Program-made: the position numbers and the translations under genes
In this document: piece by piece, positions 9,581-18,832 of the stretch
Position numbering within the stretch: position 1 is the first letter of the stretch
Layout: every line of letters begins with the position of its first letter
Source: Sphingobium sp. CAP-1
GTDB lineage: Bacteria > Pseudomonadota > Alphaproteobacteria > Sphingomonadales > Sphingomonadaceae
DNA: 64,000 nucleotides
Reading direction: 5' to 3'
NCBI RefSeq assembly: GCF_009720145.1
Contig: NZ_CP046252.1
Span: 558,001-622,000 of the forward strand
Notes under the pieces: generated by a model
What the model was told of the DNA's origin: nothing
Seen by the model: only the letters and a program-made list of their open reading frames with translations
The model's database searches: none

Positions 9581-9734
9581 TATCTGCCGTTTTCGAGCGG
9601 GAAGTTTCAACTTTCCGGCGGCCGGTGCGGATTTTTCCTTTTTGTCCGTTAATGCTCTTTCTGCGCGCTGTTCCATGTAGAATTTGCCCGGATTTCCGCT
9701 GGTTCCGAGGGGTGTTTTCCTGTGTGGAATCCCG

Positions 9735-9766
9735 TTGACAATGGTTTCATAATAAATGAATATTCA
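9735..9766 (+). promoter_or_regulatory. Predicted promoter and palindrome upstream of isomerase-transporter operon
   Basis: TTGACA (9735-9740) is followed after 17 bp by GAATAT (9758-9763), a fair -35/-10 pair reading toward the gene at 9826. The -10 is embedded in the perfect 10-bp palindrome TGAATATTCA (9757-9766), which could be an operator. The 287-bp divergent region (9539-9825) therefore carries separate control signals for each direction. Confidence 0.5.
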
Positions 9767-9825
9767 ACTAAACCAGCCCCAGTCGCTGGTCCTGTCAGCG
9801 CCAAAAGGGCGAGAAGGGGGAGCGA

Positions 9826-10740
9826 ATGAAGCGCAGGGATTTTCTGGTCGGAACGATCGCCATGGCGACGGCCGGCTGTGCTACGGCGCCCCATGCCGGC
9901 GGGATGCGCAAACGGGATTGGGGGGTGCAACTCTTCACCGTCGGCACGCTGCTCGAACAGGATTTCGAAGGCACGTTGCGGCAGGTCGCGGCGCTCGGCT
10001 ACAAGGAAGTGGAAACGGTCGGCAGTTTCGGGCGCGATCCGGCCTGGCTGCGCGCGCAACTGGATCGGTTCGGCCTCACCTCCCCGTCGCAGCATATCGC
10101 TTCGGATGCGGTCTATGCCTCCTTCGGCGCCTGGACGCGCAAGGAGATCAGCACCGAGCAGAATCGCGAAAATTACGAACGCGCCTTTCAGCCGGACAAG
10201 GCGCTGGCGCTGGTCGAGGATGGCATCGGCAAGGCGAAATTGCTGGGGCAGCGCTATGTAACCTGGCCGATCCTGATGCCGCGCATGCTCGCCGATCGGG
10301 CGATCCTGGATCGCTATATCGGCATTTTCAATCAGGCGGGGCGGATGTGCCGGGATGCCGGGCTGACCTTTGCCTTCCACAATCATCACCGGGAATTCCA
10401 GCGCCTGGGGTCGGACATGATCTATGACCTGATCCTCAAGGGCACGGACCCCGATCTGGTGAAGATGGAGCTGGATTTCTACTGGGTGACCAAGGCCGGA
10501 CACGACCCCATTCCCTATTTCCAGAATAATCCGGGCCGCTATTTCGGCTGTCATGTCAAGGATGTGGACGCTGCCGGCGAATTTGCCGTGGTCGGCACCG
10601 GACGGCTGGACCTGCCCCGGCTGATCGGCGCCGCGCGCAAGGCGGGTGTCGAGCATTTCTTCGTCGAATATGACCGGTCGGATGATCCGATGGGTGCGAT
10701 CCGCGACAGCATGGCCTATCTGAAAAGGCTGCCGGCATGA
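9826..10740 (+). CDS. Exported sugar phosphate isomerase/epimerase-like TIM-barrel protein
   Basis: 304 residues of the xylose-isomerase-like TIM-barrel family. The N-terminus MKRRDFLVGTIAMATAGC combines a twin-arginine motif with a lipobox-like cysteine, so it is probably a periplasmic Tat lipoprotein. Conserved blocks include FTFAFHNHHREF, MELDFYWV and the GCHVKDVD metal-site region; such residues bind a divalent cation in relatives. AGAAGGGGGAGCG upstream supports the ATG. Its stop overlaps the MFS start (ATGA). Related secreted proteins occur beside glycosidases and may epimerise or oxidise released sugars; the substrate is unknown. Confidence 0.82.
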   Translation: MKRRDFLVGTIAMATAGCATAPHAGGMRKRDWGVQLFTVGTLLEQDFEGTLRQVAALGYKEVETVGSFGRDPAWLRAQLDRFGLTSPSQHIASDAVYASFGAWTRKEISTEQNRENYERAFQPDKALALVEDGIGKAKLLGQRYVTWPILMPRMLADRAILDRYIGIFNQAGRMCRDAGLTFAFHNHHREFQRLGSDMIYDLILKGTDPDLVKMELDFYWVTKAGHDPIPYFQNNPGRYFGCHVKDVDAAGEFAVVGTGRLDLPRLIGAARKAGVEHFFVEYDRSDDPMGAIRDSMAYLKRLPA

Positions 10741-12047
10741 TCGATCATGGCCTGACGCACCGCCGCGCGTGGATCGCGGTGATCCTGTGCATGGTCGCCT
10801 ATATCTTTTCGTTCATCGACCGGCAGATCATGGCGCTGCTGATCGGCCCGATTCAGTCCGACCTTGGCATTTCCGACACCCAGTTCGGTCTGCTCCACGG
10901 TTTTGCCTTCGCCATTTTCTACGCGACGATGGGGATACCGATCGCGGCCCTCTCCGATCGCAAGTCGCGGCCGATGATTATCGCCATTGGCGTCGCCTTC
11001 TGGAGTCTGGCGACGGTGGCGTGTGGTTTCGCACGCGGCTTCCTTCAACTCTTTCTGGCGCGGGTGTGCGTGGGCGCGGGGGAGGCGGCGCTGTCGCCCG
11101 CTACCTATTCGCTGATCAGCGACCTGTTCCCGAAGGAAAAACTGGGCCGCGCGGTGGCGGTCTATTCGCTTGGTTCCTTCCTGGGGGCGGGCATCGCTTT
11201 CCTGCTGGGCGGCTGGGTGATCGGCGCGGTGAGCGCGGGCGGCCCGCATCATTGGCTGGGCCTGCGCTTTGCCGCCTGGCAACTGACCTTCATCATCGTG
11301 GGGGCGCCCGGCCTGCTGCTGGCGCTGGTGATGCTAGGGATGATCCGCGATCCGCGTGTTCACGGCGGGCCAGGGGGCGCTGCCGCCACGGCCGTTCCGT
11401 CGGTTGTGGAAGTGATGCGTTTCCTGGCGGGCAACCGGGCGATCTTCCTGCCGCACATGGTGGGCTATACGCTGGCGGCGATGACGCTGTTCTCGCTCCT
11501 GTCCTGGTCGCCCGCCTATCTGATGCGCGTGTTTGCGCTGACGCCGGGCGAGAGCGGCTTGCGGCTCGGCTGGGTCGCGATCTTCGCGGCGGGCGGCGGC
11601 GTGCTGGCCAGCGGCGCGATCATGGACCGGCTGACGCGATCGGGTGGCAAGGATGCGCCGTTTCGCACCGGCATCATCGGCGCGCTGGGCGCGGTGCCGC
11701 CGCTCGTTCTGCTGCCTTGGGCCGCCAGCGTCGATCAGGCGACGATCCTGCTGGCGATCGCCTTCTTCTTCGCGTCCTTCCCGATGCCGCCGTCGACCGC
11801 CGTGATGCAGATCGTTGCGCCGCCGTCGATGCGCTCGCGCGTGTCGGCCCTGTTCCTGGGCGTCAATTCGCTGATCGGCATGGGGGTGAGCAGCGCGCTG
11901 GTCGGGCTTGCGAACGATCGCTGGTTCGGCGGACCGCAGGGCACCGGCCATTCGCTCGCGCTGGTCGCCGCCGGCGCGGCGCTGCTCGCGGTGGTTGTGC
12001 TGAGCCGGGGTCTTGGCCCCTTCCGGCGTTATGTCGAAACCGCCTGA
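10737..12047 (+). CDS. MFS transporter, spinster-like
   Basis: A 436-residue inner-membrane protein with 12 predicted hydrophobic segments. The MFS signature between TM2 and TM3 is recognisable (IAALSDRKSRP), and the opening YIFSFIDRQIMALLIGPIQSDLGISDTQFGLL is typical of the spinster-like group common in sphingomonads. It is coupled to the isomerase gene upstream and followed 25 bp later by the acylase gene. It probably imports the product of the periplasmic hydrolases. The substrate cannot be read from sequence. Confidence 0.88.
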   Translation: MIDHGLTHRRAWIAVILCMVAYIFSFIDRQIMALLIGPIQSDLGISDTQFGLLHGFAFAIFYATMGIPIAALSDRKSRPMIIAIGVAFWSLATVACGFARGFLQLFLARVCVGAGEAALSPATYSLISDLFPKEKLGRAVAVYSLGSFLGAGIAFLLGGWVIGAVSAGGPHHWLGLRFAAWQLTFIIVGAPGLLLALVMLGMIRDPRVHGGPGGAAATAVPSVVEVMRFLAGNRAIFLPHMVGYTLAAMTLFSLLSWSPAYLMRVFALTPGESGLRLGWVAIFAAGGGVLASGAIMDRLTRSGGKDAPFRTGIIGALGAVPPLVLLPWAASVDQATILLAIAFFFASFPMPPSTAVMQIVAPPSMRSRVSALFLGVNSLIGMGVSSALVGLANDRWFGGPQGTGHSLALVAAGAALLAVVVLSRGLGPFRRYVETA

Positions 12048-12072
12048 TGGCGCATTTTCCTGTAGAGGTTGC

Positions 12073-14499
12073 ATGACATCCCTGTTCTGTCATTCCCGTC
12101 CCATGCTGATCGCCGCCACGGCGCTGGCCGGCGTATCGGGCCATGCCGCCCCCCGGCCGGTGGCGCAGGACGGCATTCGCATCGCGCGGGACCATTATGG
12201 CGTGCCGCATATCCATGCGCGCAGCCGGCCGGCCCTCTATTATGGGCTGGGCTATGCGATCGGTCAGGACCGGCTGTTCCAGATGGAGATGATGCGCCGG
12301 TCGGTGTGGGGCGAAGTCGCCGAGATATTGGGTCCGTCCTTTGTTGATTTCGACCGCGAGACACGCCAGCGCGGCTATAGCCGGGCGGAGGTTTCCGCGC
12401 GGCTGGCGGCGTTGAAGCCGTCGGAAAGGGTGTTGTTCGCGGCCTATGCCGACGGCCTTAACGCCTGGATCGCCAAGGGGCGGCTGCCGAACCGCTTTGC
12501 CGAACTGGGCTTCACACCCAAGCCCTGGACAGCGGAGGATCTGGCGCAGATCTTCATCGGCAATGTCGCCGTCCGCTTCACGGACAAGACGCAGGAACTC
12601 GACAATGCGGCGATGCTGGAGCAACTGACCGCGCAGTTCGGCGCGGTGCGGGGGCGGGCGATCTTCGACGATCTGGTGCCGCTGGACGAAGATCCCGCCG
12701 CCGTCACGTCGCTGGCGGCGGGCGACTGGACCGGCAAGAGCCTGCGCGCCCTGTCGGTCGTGGGCCAGCCCCGTGGCGCGGCGAACGGGCCGGGCGTCGT
12801 CGCGGCGGCAGAAGGGGTGGGTAAGGCCGACGCCATGCTGGGCGCGAAGATGGCGTCGCTGGCGCTCAACGATCATGGCGGCAGCAATGTGTGGGTCGTG
12901 GGCAAGGACAAGTCGGCCACCGGCTATCCGCTGCTGATGGGCGGGCCGCAAATGGGCTTCACCATGCCCGGTTTCCTGTATGAAGCCGGGCTGCACGGTG
13001 GCGGCATGGATGTGGTCGGTGCGACGCCGATCGGTTTCATCCCGATCTTCTTCGGTCATAATGGCAATAGCGCCTGGTCCAGCACGGTGGGCCGGGGCGA
13101 TGCCGTCGACACCTTTGTCGAGCGCCTTGATCCCGCCGATCCGACCCGTTATTTCCACAAGGGCCGGTGGCGGGCGATGGCGGCGCGAACCGAAACGATC
13201 CGGGTCAGGGGCGCCGCGCCCGTCACCGCCACCTTCTATCGCACTGTCCATGGGCCGGTGCTGAAGGTCGATGTGGACAATCATCGGGCCTATACCCGCG
13301 CCCGTGCCTGGGAAGGGCATGAGCTGGACACGGAAATGGCCTGGTTCGATTCGACGCTGGCCCAGGATTTCGGCCAGTTCCACAAGGCGGCGCTGCGTTC
13401 GGCGATCAGCATCAACTGGTGGTATGCCGACCGGCAGGGCAATATCGGCATGGTCTATCCGGGCCGTTTTCCGATCCGCAGCGGCGATCAGGATCCCCGG
13501 CTGCCGTCCGATGGCACGGGCGGGCGTGACTGGAGCGGCTTCCTGTCCTCTTCGCGGCAGCCTTACCGGCTGAATCCGTCGCGCGGCTTCTTCACCAACT
13601 GGAACCAGCAGCCGGTCAAGGGCTGGTATTTCCCCGATACCGGCTGGAGTTCGGTCGAGCGGGCCAGACTGTTGCAGGATTTCATGCAGGCGCATGACAA
13701 GGTGTCGGTGGCCGACATGGAAGAACTGAACCATGTGGCCAGCACGATGAGCCAGACGGCAGGCTTCTTCCTGCCCGGCCTGATCGCCGCGATCGAGCAG
13801 AAAGCGCCGGAAGATCGGCAATTGCGGCAGGCGCGTGATTTGCTGGCGGGATGGGACCGTCGCCGGATCGATGCTGATGGCGACGGTCGCTATGACAGTC
13901 CGGCGCTCGTCATCTACGACGCGTGGCTGACGGCGATGACGGATCGGGTCTTTGGTCCCGACATTGTGGGCCAGCCATTGTCGAAGGCGCTCCGCTACAG
14001 GCGCAGCGACACCTATGATATCGGGCGCGGTCCCAAATTGCTGGCGCGCATATTGGCCGGGACGGCGGCGTCGTTGCCGGTCAGGGCGGACTATCTGGCC
14101 GGGCAGGATGCTGCGTCGGTGCAGGTCGATGTGCTGCGCAAGGTTCTGGCGCAACTGGGCGCCGATCGTGGCGGCGACATGGCCCGTTGGTCCGACCCGA
14201 TCCTGTTCACACGGTTCGCCACGGCCAATGCCCATAATGTGCCGCAGGGCGTGCGCGAGCCGGAGATCGTCCCGCTGGCTGAACGCGGCACGCAGAATCA
14301 CCTTGTGGAACTGCGCCCGACCGGCGCAGTGGGTCGCAATGTCGTGGCGCCGGGGCAGGCGGAAGAAGCGGGCGACCATGTCCGCGATCAGGTCGGCCTG
14401 TTCCGGGATTTCCAGTATAAGCCGATGCGCTTTCTGCCACAGGAAATCAGCCAAGATACGGAAAAAACGGAAGTTTTGGTCGATCCCTATCGGCCCTGA
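12073..14499 (+). CDS. Penicillin acylase-family Ntn-hydrolase (S45)
   Basis: An 808-residue precursor with a short signal sequence (MTSLFCHSRPMLIAATALAGVSGHA). The alpha-chain start IRIARDHYGVPHIHA and the GYAIGQDRLFQMEMMRR motif are characteristic. The autocatalytic cleavage and nucleophile site is the Ser in NDHGGSNVWVVG, followed by the beta chain with MGFTMPGFLYEAGLHG and the GHNGNSAWSST oxyanion region. The family hydrolyses amide-linked acyl groups, including penicillins, acyl-homoserine lactones and aculeacin. The ATG at 12073 has AGAGG 4 bp upstream. Its place in a glycoside island suggests an acylated plant substrate, but acyl-homoserine-lactone degradation is an alternative. Confidence 0.88.
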   Translation: MTSLFCHSRPMLIAATALAGVSGHAAPRPVAQDGIRIARDHYGVPHIHARSRPALYYGLGYAIGQDRLFQMEMMRRSVWGEVAEILGPSFVDFDRETRQRGYSRAEVSARLAALKPSERVLFAAYADGLNAWIAKGRLPNRFAELGFTPKPWTAEDLAQIFIGNVAVRFTDKTQELDNAAMLEQLTAQFGAVRGRAIFDDLVPLDEDPAAVTSLAAGDWTGKSLRALSVVGQPRGAANGPGVVAAAEGVGKADAMLGAKMASLALNDHGGSNVWVVGKDKSATGYPLLMGGPQMGFTMPGFLYEAGLHGGGMDVVGATPIGFIPIFFGHNGNSAWSSTVGRGDAVDTFVERLDPADPTRYFHKGRWRAMAARTETIRVRGAAPVTATFYRTVHGPVLKVDVDNHRAYTRARAWEGHELDTEMAWFDSTLAQDFGQFHKAALRSAISINWWYADRQGNIGMVYPGRFPIRSGDQDPRLPSDGTGGRDWSGFLSSSRQPYRLNPSRGFFTNWNQQPVKGWYFPDTGWSSVERARLLQDFMQAHDKVSVADMEELNHVASTMSQTAGFFLPGLIAAIEQKAPEDRQLRQARDLLAGWDRRRIDADGDGRYDSPALVIYDAWLTAMTDRVFGPDIVGQPLSKALRYRRSDTYDIGRGPKLLARILAGTAASLPVRADYLAGQDAASVQVDVLRKVLAQLGADRGGDMARWSDPILFTRFATANAHNVPQGVREPEIVPLAERGTQNHLVELRPTGAVGRNVVAPGQAEEAGDHVRDQVGLFRDFQYKPMRFLPQEISQDTEKTEVLVDPYRP

Positions 14500-14636
14500 C
14501 GGCGGCTTTCCGGGCGGAAAATGCGATTGCGCAAAATTGGTCCGAGATGCAATCAAAATACTTGAACATTACGATATAATGACATAAAAATTTGTCGTCG
14601 TTCGATCATATAAGAAGAGCGGAAGGGGTTTTAGCG

Positions 14637-16790
14637 ATGAAGCAGTTCAAGCGTTTGAGCGGTGTCAGCCTGATGGTGCTGGCGGGTTTTCAGGTCAGTG
14701 CGGCGATGGCGCAGGTGGCGGATCAGCCGGCGGATCAGGGTGCTGGCGGCATCGACGAAATCGTCGTCACCGCCGAAAAGCGTGAAACGTCGGTGCAAAA
14801 GACCGCCATTGCCATCACGGCCTTCGACCAGAAGGCGTTGGAGAGGAACGGCGTCGCCACTCTGACCGACATTGCCGCGATCGCGCCCGGCGTCGGCATC
14901 TCCAAAAACTCGGCCAACGTCATCATCGCCGTCCGCGGCGTATCGAGCCAGAACACCAACGAGATCGGCGATCCCGCCATCTCGATCGCGCAGGATGGCT
15001 TCTACATTCAGAAGCCCTTCGGGTTCGGCGATTCGATGTTCGATCTGGAGCGCGTGGAAGTGTTGCGCGGTCCGCAGGGCACGCTCTATGGCCGCAACGC
15101 CACGGGCGGCGCGATCAACGTCATCACTGCCAAGCCCAAGGATGAGTTTGAAGGCAAGGTTTCGGTCGGCGTCGGCAATTACGACCAGATCACGACCGAA
15201 GGCATGATCAACCTGCCGGTCACGGATACGCTGGCCGTTCGCGCCGCCTTCACCACCAACAAGCATGACGGCTATCGCGTCAACGAAGCTCCGGCCCGCG
15301 CCGGCGACGACGCGGATTCCCAGTCGGTCCGCCTGCATGTGCAGTGGAAGCCGACCGACCGGCTGAAGGTTCTGCTGACGGGTCAGTTGACCAAGATCGG
15401 CGGCGTTGGTCCGACCATGTGGGGCACGCCGCTGCGCTTCAACGGCACGGCGATCGACACCAGCTACCGTCCCAACGTCGATGGCGACGGCACAGCGCAC
15501 AGCTTGCCCAACCAGTATATCGACACGACGCTGCGCACGATCCAGTGGAATGGCGAATATGATCTGGGCTTTGCCAGCCTGGTCTATCTGGGCGGTTTCC
15601 GCGACACCGACTATTCGCAGCTTCGCGATCTTGACGGCACCACCAGCCAGACCGCCTATATCCAGCCGACCGAAAAGGTGCATGACTGGTCGCATGAAGT
15701 CCGGCTGGTGTCGAATGGCAACGGGCGGTTCAAATGGCAGATCGGCGGCTATCTGTTCCGCGAAACGTCGGACCTGTTCAGCCTGTTCCAGAGCTATGCG
15801 GTCGCCAATCCGCCGTCGAACATCTTCACCTTCTCCTATAATGTGAAGGCGAAGTCGAAGGCGGTGTTCGGTCAGGCCAGCTATGAAGTGATCGACGGAC
15901 TGAAGGCCGAATTCGGCATCCGCTATTCGGACGATTACAAGAGCCGTGTCGGATACAGCAATACGGGCAGCGGCAATGTCGCGCAGAATGACGATGCATC
16001 CAGCACCAAGACGACCTATCATGCCGGTCTGACCTATGACTACAGCCCACGCAACATGGTCTATGCCAAGTTCGACACGGGCTATAAGGCGGGCGGTTTC
16101 AACACGGTGCCGGGTCAGAACACCCTGCCTTATGCGCCGGAAACCATCACGTCATGGGAAGTCGGGTCGAAGAACCGCTTCCTCGACAACAGCCTGCAAC
16201 TGAACCTGTCGGCGTTCCTGTATAATTATAAGGATCAGCAGGTTTCGGTGCGTGACCAGACCGTCGGCCTTTCGGCGGTGTTCAACGCCGGCAAGTCGCG
16301 CATCTGGGGTATCGAGGCGGAAACCGTCTGGCAGCCGAGCGACGTGGACCGTTTCGACGCCAGCGCCGTGTTCCTGCATGCAGAATATACCGAACTGTGC
16401 CTCAATATCTCCACAACTGGCGCCTGTCTGGTCGATTATTCGGGCAATCGTGCGACCCAGGCGCCGCGCTGGTCGTTCAACCTGGGCTATGAGCATAGCT
16501 TCGGGCTTCTGGGCGGCACGCTGACGCCGCGCGTCCAGACCCATATCGAAACCTCGTCCTTCTACGGGATCGAGAATTTCGCCTATCAGAAGCAGGGCAG
16601 CTATTCGCGCAGCGATCTGGTCGTGACCTTCACGCCGGAAAGCAAGAAGTGGAGCCTTCAGGGCTTCGTCCGCAATATCGAGGATGAAACCATCATCACC
16701 AGTGCGGTCGCATCCAGCCGCTTTGGCACCTACAGCTATGGCATGGCGCCGCCGCGCACCTATGGCGCCAAGCTGACCTACAACTTCTAG
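14637..16790 (+). CDS. TonB-dependent outer-membrane receptor
   Basis: 717 residues with a signal peptide ending near AAMAQ, a TonB-box-like IDEIVVTAEKR just after it, a plug domain (VEVLRGPQGTLYGRNATGGAINV) and a beta-barrel ending in KLTYNF with the usual terminal Phe. It would import a bulky substrate across the outer membrane with TonB-ExbBD energy. GGAAGGGG precedes the ATG. The upstream 137-bp gap is AT-rich and holds a TATAAT at 14575-14580 without a well-spaced -35. As the last gene of the glycoside and acylase island it is probably the island's receptor. Confidence 0.93.
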   Translation: MKQFKRLSGVSLMVLAGFQVSAAMAQVADQPADQGAGGIDEIVVTAEKRETSVQKTAIAITAFDQKALERNGVATLTDIAAIAPGVGISKNSANVIIAVRGVSSQNTNEIGDPAISIAQDGFYIQKPFGFGDSMFDLERVEVLRGPQGTLYGRNATGGAINVITAKPKDEFEGKVSVGVGNYDQITTEGMINLPVTDTLAVRAAFTTNKHDGYRVNEAPARAGDDADSQSVRLHVQWKPTDRLKVLLTGQLTKIGGVGPTMWGTPLRFNGTAIDTSYRPNVDGDGTAHSLPNQYIDTTLRTIQWNGEYDLGFASLVYLGGFRDTDYSQLRDLDGTTSQTAYIQPTEKVHDWSHEVRLVSNGNGRFKWQIGGYLFRETSDLFSLFQSYAVANPPSNIFTFSYNVKAKSKAVFGQASYEVIDGLKAEFGIRYSDDYKSRVGYSNTGSGNVAQNDDASSTKTTYHAGLTYDYSPRNMVYAKFDTGYKAGGFNTVPGQNTLPYAPETITSWEVGSKNRFLDNSLQLNLSAFLYNYKDQQVSVRDQTVGLSAVFNAGKSRIWGIEAETVWQPSDVDRFDASAVFLHAEYTELCLNISTTGACLVDYSGNRATQAPRWSFNLGYEHSFGLLGGTLTPRVQTHIETSSFYGIENFAYQKQGSYSRSDLVVTFTPESKKWSLQGFVRNIEDETIITSAVASSRFGTYSYGMAPPRTYGAKLTYNF

Positions 16791-16865
16791 AGCGATTTAG
16801 CTGCGCTGGCCTTCGGGTCCAAGCGATCGGCATCGATCGCCGGTTAAGAAGTCGCGGTAATCAAA

Positions 16866-16916
16866 GGACTTAGAGCGGTGATCTGACCCAAACGGATCGA
16901 AAACCGCTCTAAGTCC
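16866..16916. repeat. REP-like 14-bp perfect inverted repeat
   Basis: GGACTTAGAGCGGT (16866-16879) and its exact reverse complement ACCGCTCTAAGTCC (16903-16916) flank a 23-nt loop. There is no T-run after it, and a genuine terminator follows separately 19 bp later. The arrangement resembles the short intergenic hairpin families (AGAGCGGT type) scattered through sphingomonad genomes. No second copy was noticed in this window. Confidence 0.6.
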
Positions 16917-16934
16917 GGGCGGTCGGGTTCGAAA

Positions 16935-16966
16935 GGCCGCCGGTGCGAAGGCACCGGCGGCCTTTT
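16935..16966 (+). terminator. Rho-independent terminator after TonB receptor
   Basis: A perfect 12-bp stem, GGCCGCCGGTGC (16935-16946) and GCACCGGCGGCC (16951-16962), with a GAAG tetraloop and TTTT at 16963-16966. It lies 145 bp past the receptor stop and closes the glycoside island. Confidence 0.9.
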
Positions 16967-17047
16967 CCATTATGGTCGACACGCAAAAAGACGATCCGGC
17001 TCCAAGTGGCCGGACCGGGTGGTAAATGCCCTGTGAGGGTCTTGCGA

Positions 17048-17518
17048 TCAGCCCGCCAGGCTGCGGGTTATCGTTCTGAGCAGCTTGTTGAGGGTCGAAA
17101 CATCCTTCTTGGACAGATCCTCGAAGGCGCGTTCATAGATGCGGTTGGCCGCGTCCCACGCCTTGCGGCCCGCGATCACGCCTTCGGGCGTCAGCATCAC
17201 TTCCGTAACCCGGCCGTCGGCGGCGCTCTGCCGGCAATCGACCAGATTGTCCGCCTGCATCCGCTTCACGATCTTCGTCATGGTCGGCAGCTTGACGATG
17301 GCATGGTCCGCAATCTCGCTGACGCTCATCGTCTCGCGGTTGCGCAGCGTCATCAGGACGCGCCAGCGGGGAATGTCGAGGCCCAGCGGTTTGAGCGCAA
17401 GTTCCATCTGGAGCAGGTAGCGGCCGGTGAAGCGGGTGAGCCAGTAGAAAGGCCACTCCTCCATATTGAAAGCGGCGGCGACGCCGGTAATTTCGGGTTC
17501 CTGAACCTGTTCGACCAT
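17048..17518 (-). CDS. iacR: MarR-family repressor of the iac operon
   Basis: A winged-helix MarR regulator. The HTH region reads MSVSEIADHAIVKLPTMTKIVKRMQADNLV and the wing follows (DGRVTEVMLTPEG). I place the start at the ATG at 17518 (156 residues); an in-frame ATG at 17575 would add 19 low-complexity residues. It is divergent from the iac genes and faces a 22-bp palindrome at 17629-17650, the usual arrangement for IacR. The inducer is expected to be indole-3-acetate or an early oxidation product, by analogy with characterised iac systems. Confidence 0.85.
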   Translation of the reverse strand: MVEQVQEPEITGVAAAFNMEEWPFYWLTRFTGRYLLQMELALKPLGLDIPRWRVLMTLRNRETMSVSEIADHAIVKLPTMTKIVKRMQADNLVDCRQSAADGRVTEVMLTPEGVIAGRKAWDAANRIYERAFEDLSKKDVSTLNKLLRTITRSLAG

Positions 17519-17628
17519 CTGTGATCCCTGCCTGTGCGGAGCCCCGGTGCCCATTTGGCCCGCTTCTTTCCCCATGGCAAAGCCCTACCGGCAGACCGAC
17601 CGGCATTCAAGCAAGAGAATGAATGAAA

Positions 17629-17650
17629 ATTACTTGACTATTCACGTAAT
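17629..17650. promoter_or_regulatory. Probable IacR operator over the iac promoter
   Basis: ATTACTTGACTATTCACGTAAT is an imperfect palindrome: arms ATTAC/GTAAT and TGA/TCA pair, with mismatches only at one position per arm and at the centre. It includes TTGACT (17634-17639) and abuts TAATAT (17647-17652), a possible -10. It sits 43 bp before iacH and 111 bp before iacR, so one MarR dimer could repress both directions. Confidence 0.65.
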
Positions 17651-17692
17651 ATGGTCCAGCTTTCGGGCATCATTCATCAGGGGAAACCGGCG

Positions 17693-18832
17693 ATGTCCGC
17701 CATCCTTATCGAAAGCTATGACGTGCCGGGCGATGGCCCGACCGTGGCGGTCAAGGACTGCATCGATATTGCAGGGGCGCCGACATGTTGCGGTTCCCGC
17801 GCCTTTGCCGATGCGGCGCCGGCGCAGCGCCATGCGCGGGTCGTGCAGATGCTGGCGGACGCCGGTTATCGCATTGTCGCCAAGGCCAGTATGCATGAGC
17901 TGGCCTATGGCATGACCGGCCTGAACGACTGGACCGGTCATGTCGTCAATCCGCTTTTCCCCGGCCTGATCCCCGGTGGATCGTCGAGTGGCTCCGCCGC
18001 CGCAGTCGCGGCCGGGCTGGTCGATCTGGCGCTGGGCACCGATACGGGTGGATCGATACGGATGCCGGCGGCCTGCTGTGGCGTGATTGGCCTCAAGCCG
18101 AGTTTCGGGCGACTCAGCCGTGACGGCGTGACGCCGGCGGACAGCGCGCTGGATTGCGTCGGGCTTTTCGCGCGATCAATGCCGGTGATCGAGCGGGCCA
18201 TGGCGCAGATAGCCCCCGGCTTCGCCGCGGTGGAACTTGAGACCCTGCCGTCGATCGGAACTGTTCAGGTCGATGTCGACAGCGAAATAGAGGGGGCGGT
18301 TTCGGCCGCGCTCGCGGTGCTGGGCGATGCCGTTCAGTCCTGCGCCCTGCCACTTCTCGAAGAGGCGTTTCAGGCCGGCGTCGTCCAGATGGCGGCGGAG
18401 GCGTCCGCCGCCTATGGGCATCTGGTCGATAGCGGATTGCTGGGCGCCGATGTCGAGCAGCGGCTGCGCGGGGCGCCCATGGTGGCGACGGCGGAGCGCC
18501 TGGTCTGGGCGGAGGATGTGAAGGGGCGCTTCGTCGCGCAGGTCGATGCCTTGCTCGACCGTTTCGACGTGTTGGCGCTGCCGACCCTGCCAGCTTTTCC
18601 GCCGCGCGTCGATGCGCTGGGTGATGCCGCCGCTATCCTGCGCCTGTCGGCGTTGGTGCGGCCCTTCAACCTGAGCGGGCATCCCGCCATTTCGCTGCCG
18701 CTGGCGTCGTCGTCAGGCCGCCCGGCCGCGCTGCAACTGGTGGCACGACGGGGCGATGATGCGCGGCTGTGCGCCATCGCCCGGCTCATCGCCGAACCCG
18801 ATCTGCTTTTACAACATAAGGAAATATGCTGA
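17693..18832 (+). CDS. iacH: Amidase-signature protein of IAA degradation
   Basis: 379 residues of the amidase signature family. The Ser-cisSer-Lys triad is visible: Lys21 (VAVKDCID), the GGSSSGSAAAVAAG block (cis-Ser about 98) and the nucleophile Ser121 in TDTGGSIRMPA. The ATG at 17693 is preceded by GGGGAAA; an in-frame ATG at 17651 lies at the edge of the operator and lacks a ribosome site. It is the first gene of the order H-A-B-I-C-D-E-G-F known from iac clusters of other proteobacteria. The step it performs there is not firmly settled; hydrolysis of an amide-bearing ring intermediate is likely. Confidence 0.87.
   Translation: MSAILIESYDVPGDGPTVAVKDCIDIAGAPTCCGSRAFADAAPAQRHARVVQMLADAGYRIVAKASMHELAYGMTGLNDWTGHVVNPLFPGLIPGGSSSGSAAAVAAGLVDLALGTDTGGSIRMPAACCGVIGLKPSFGRLSRDGVTPADSALDCVGLFARSMPVIERAMAQIAPGFAAVELETLPSIGTVQVDVDSEIEGAVSAALAVLGDAVQSCALPLLEEAFQAGVVQMAAEASAAYGHLVDSGLLGADVEQRLRGAPMVATAERLVWAEDVKGRFVAQVDALLDRFDVLALPTLPAFPPRVDALGDAAAILRLSALVRPFNLSGHPAISLPLASSSGRPAALQLVARRGDDARLCAIARLIAEPDLLLQHKEIC

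Noticed and set aside
11863..14556. An open frame of nearly 900 codons antisense to the acylase gene
   Set aside because: It is the mirror of a well-supported gene in high-GC DNA, has low-complexity Arg/His/Gln-rich sequence and no family match.
14562..14580. TTGAAC and TATAAT before the TonB receptor as a -35/-10 pair
   Set aside because: Only 7 bp separate them; TATAAT may be a -10 but the -35 is not identifiable.
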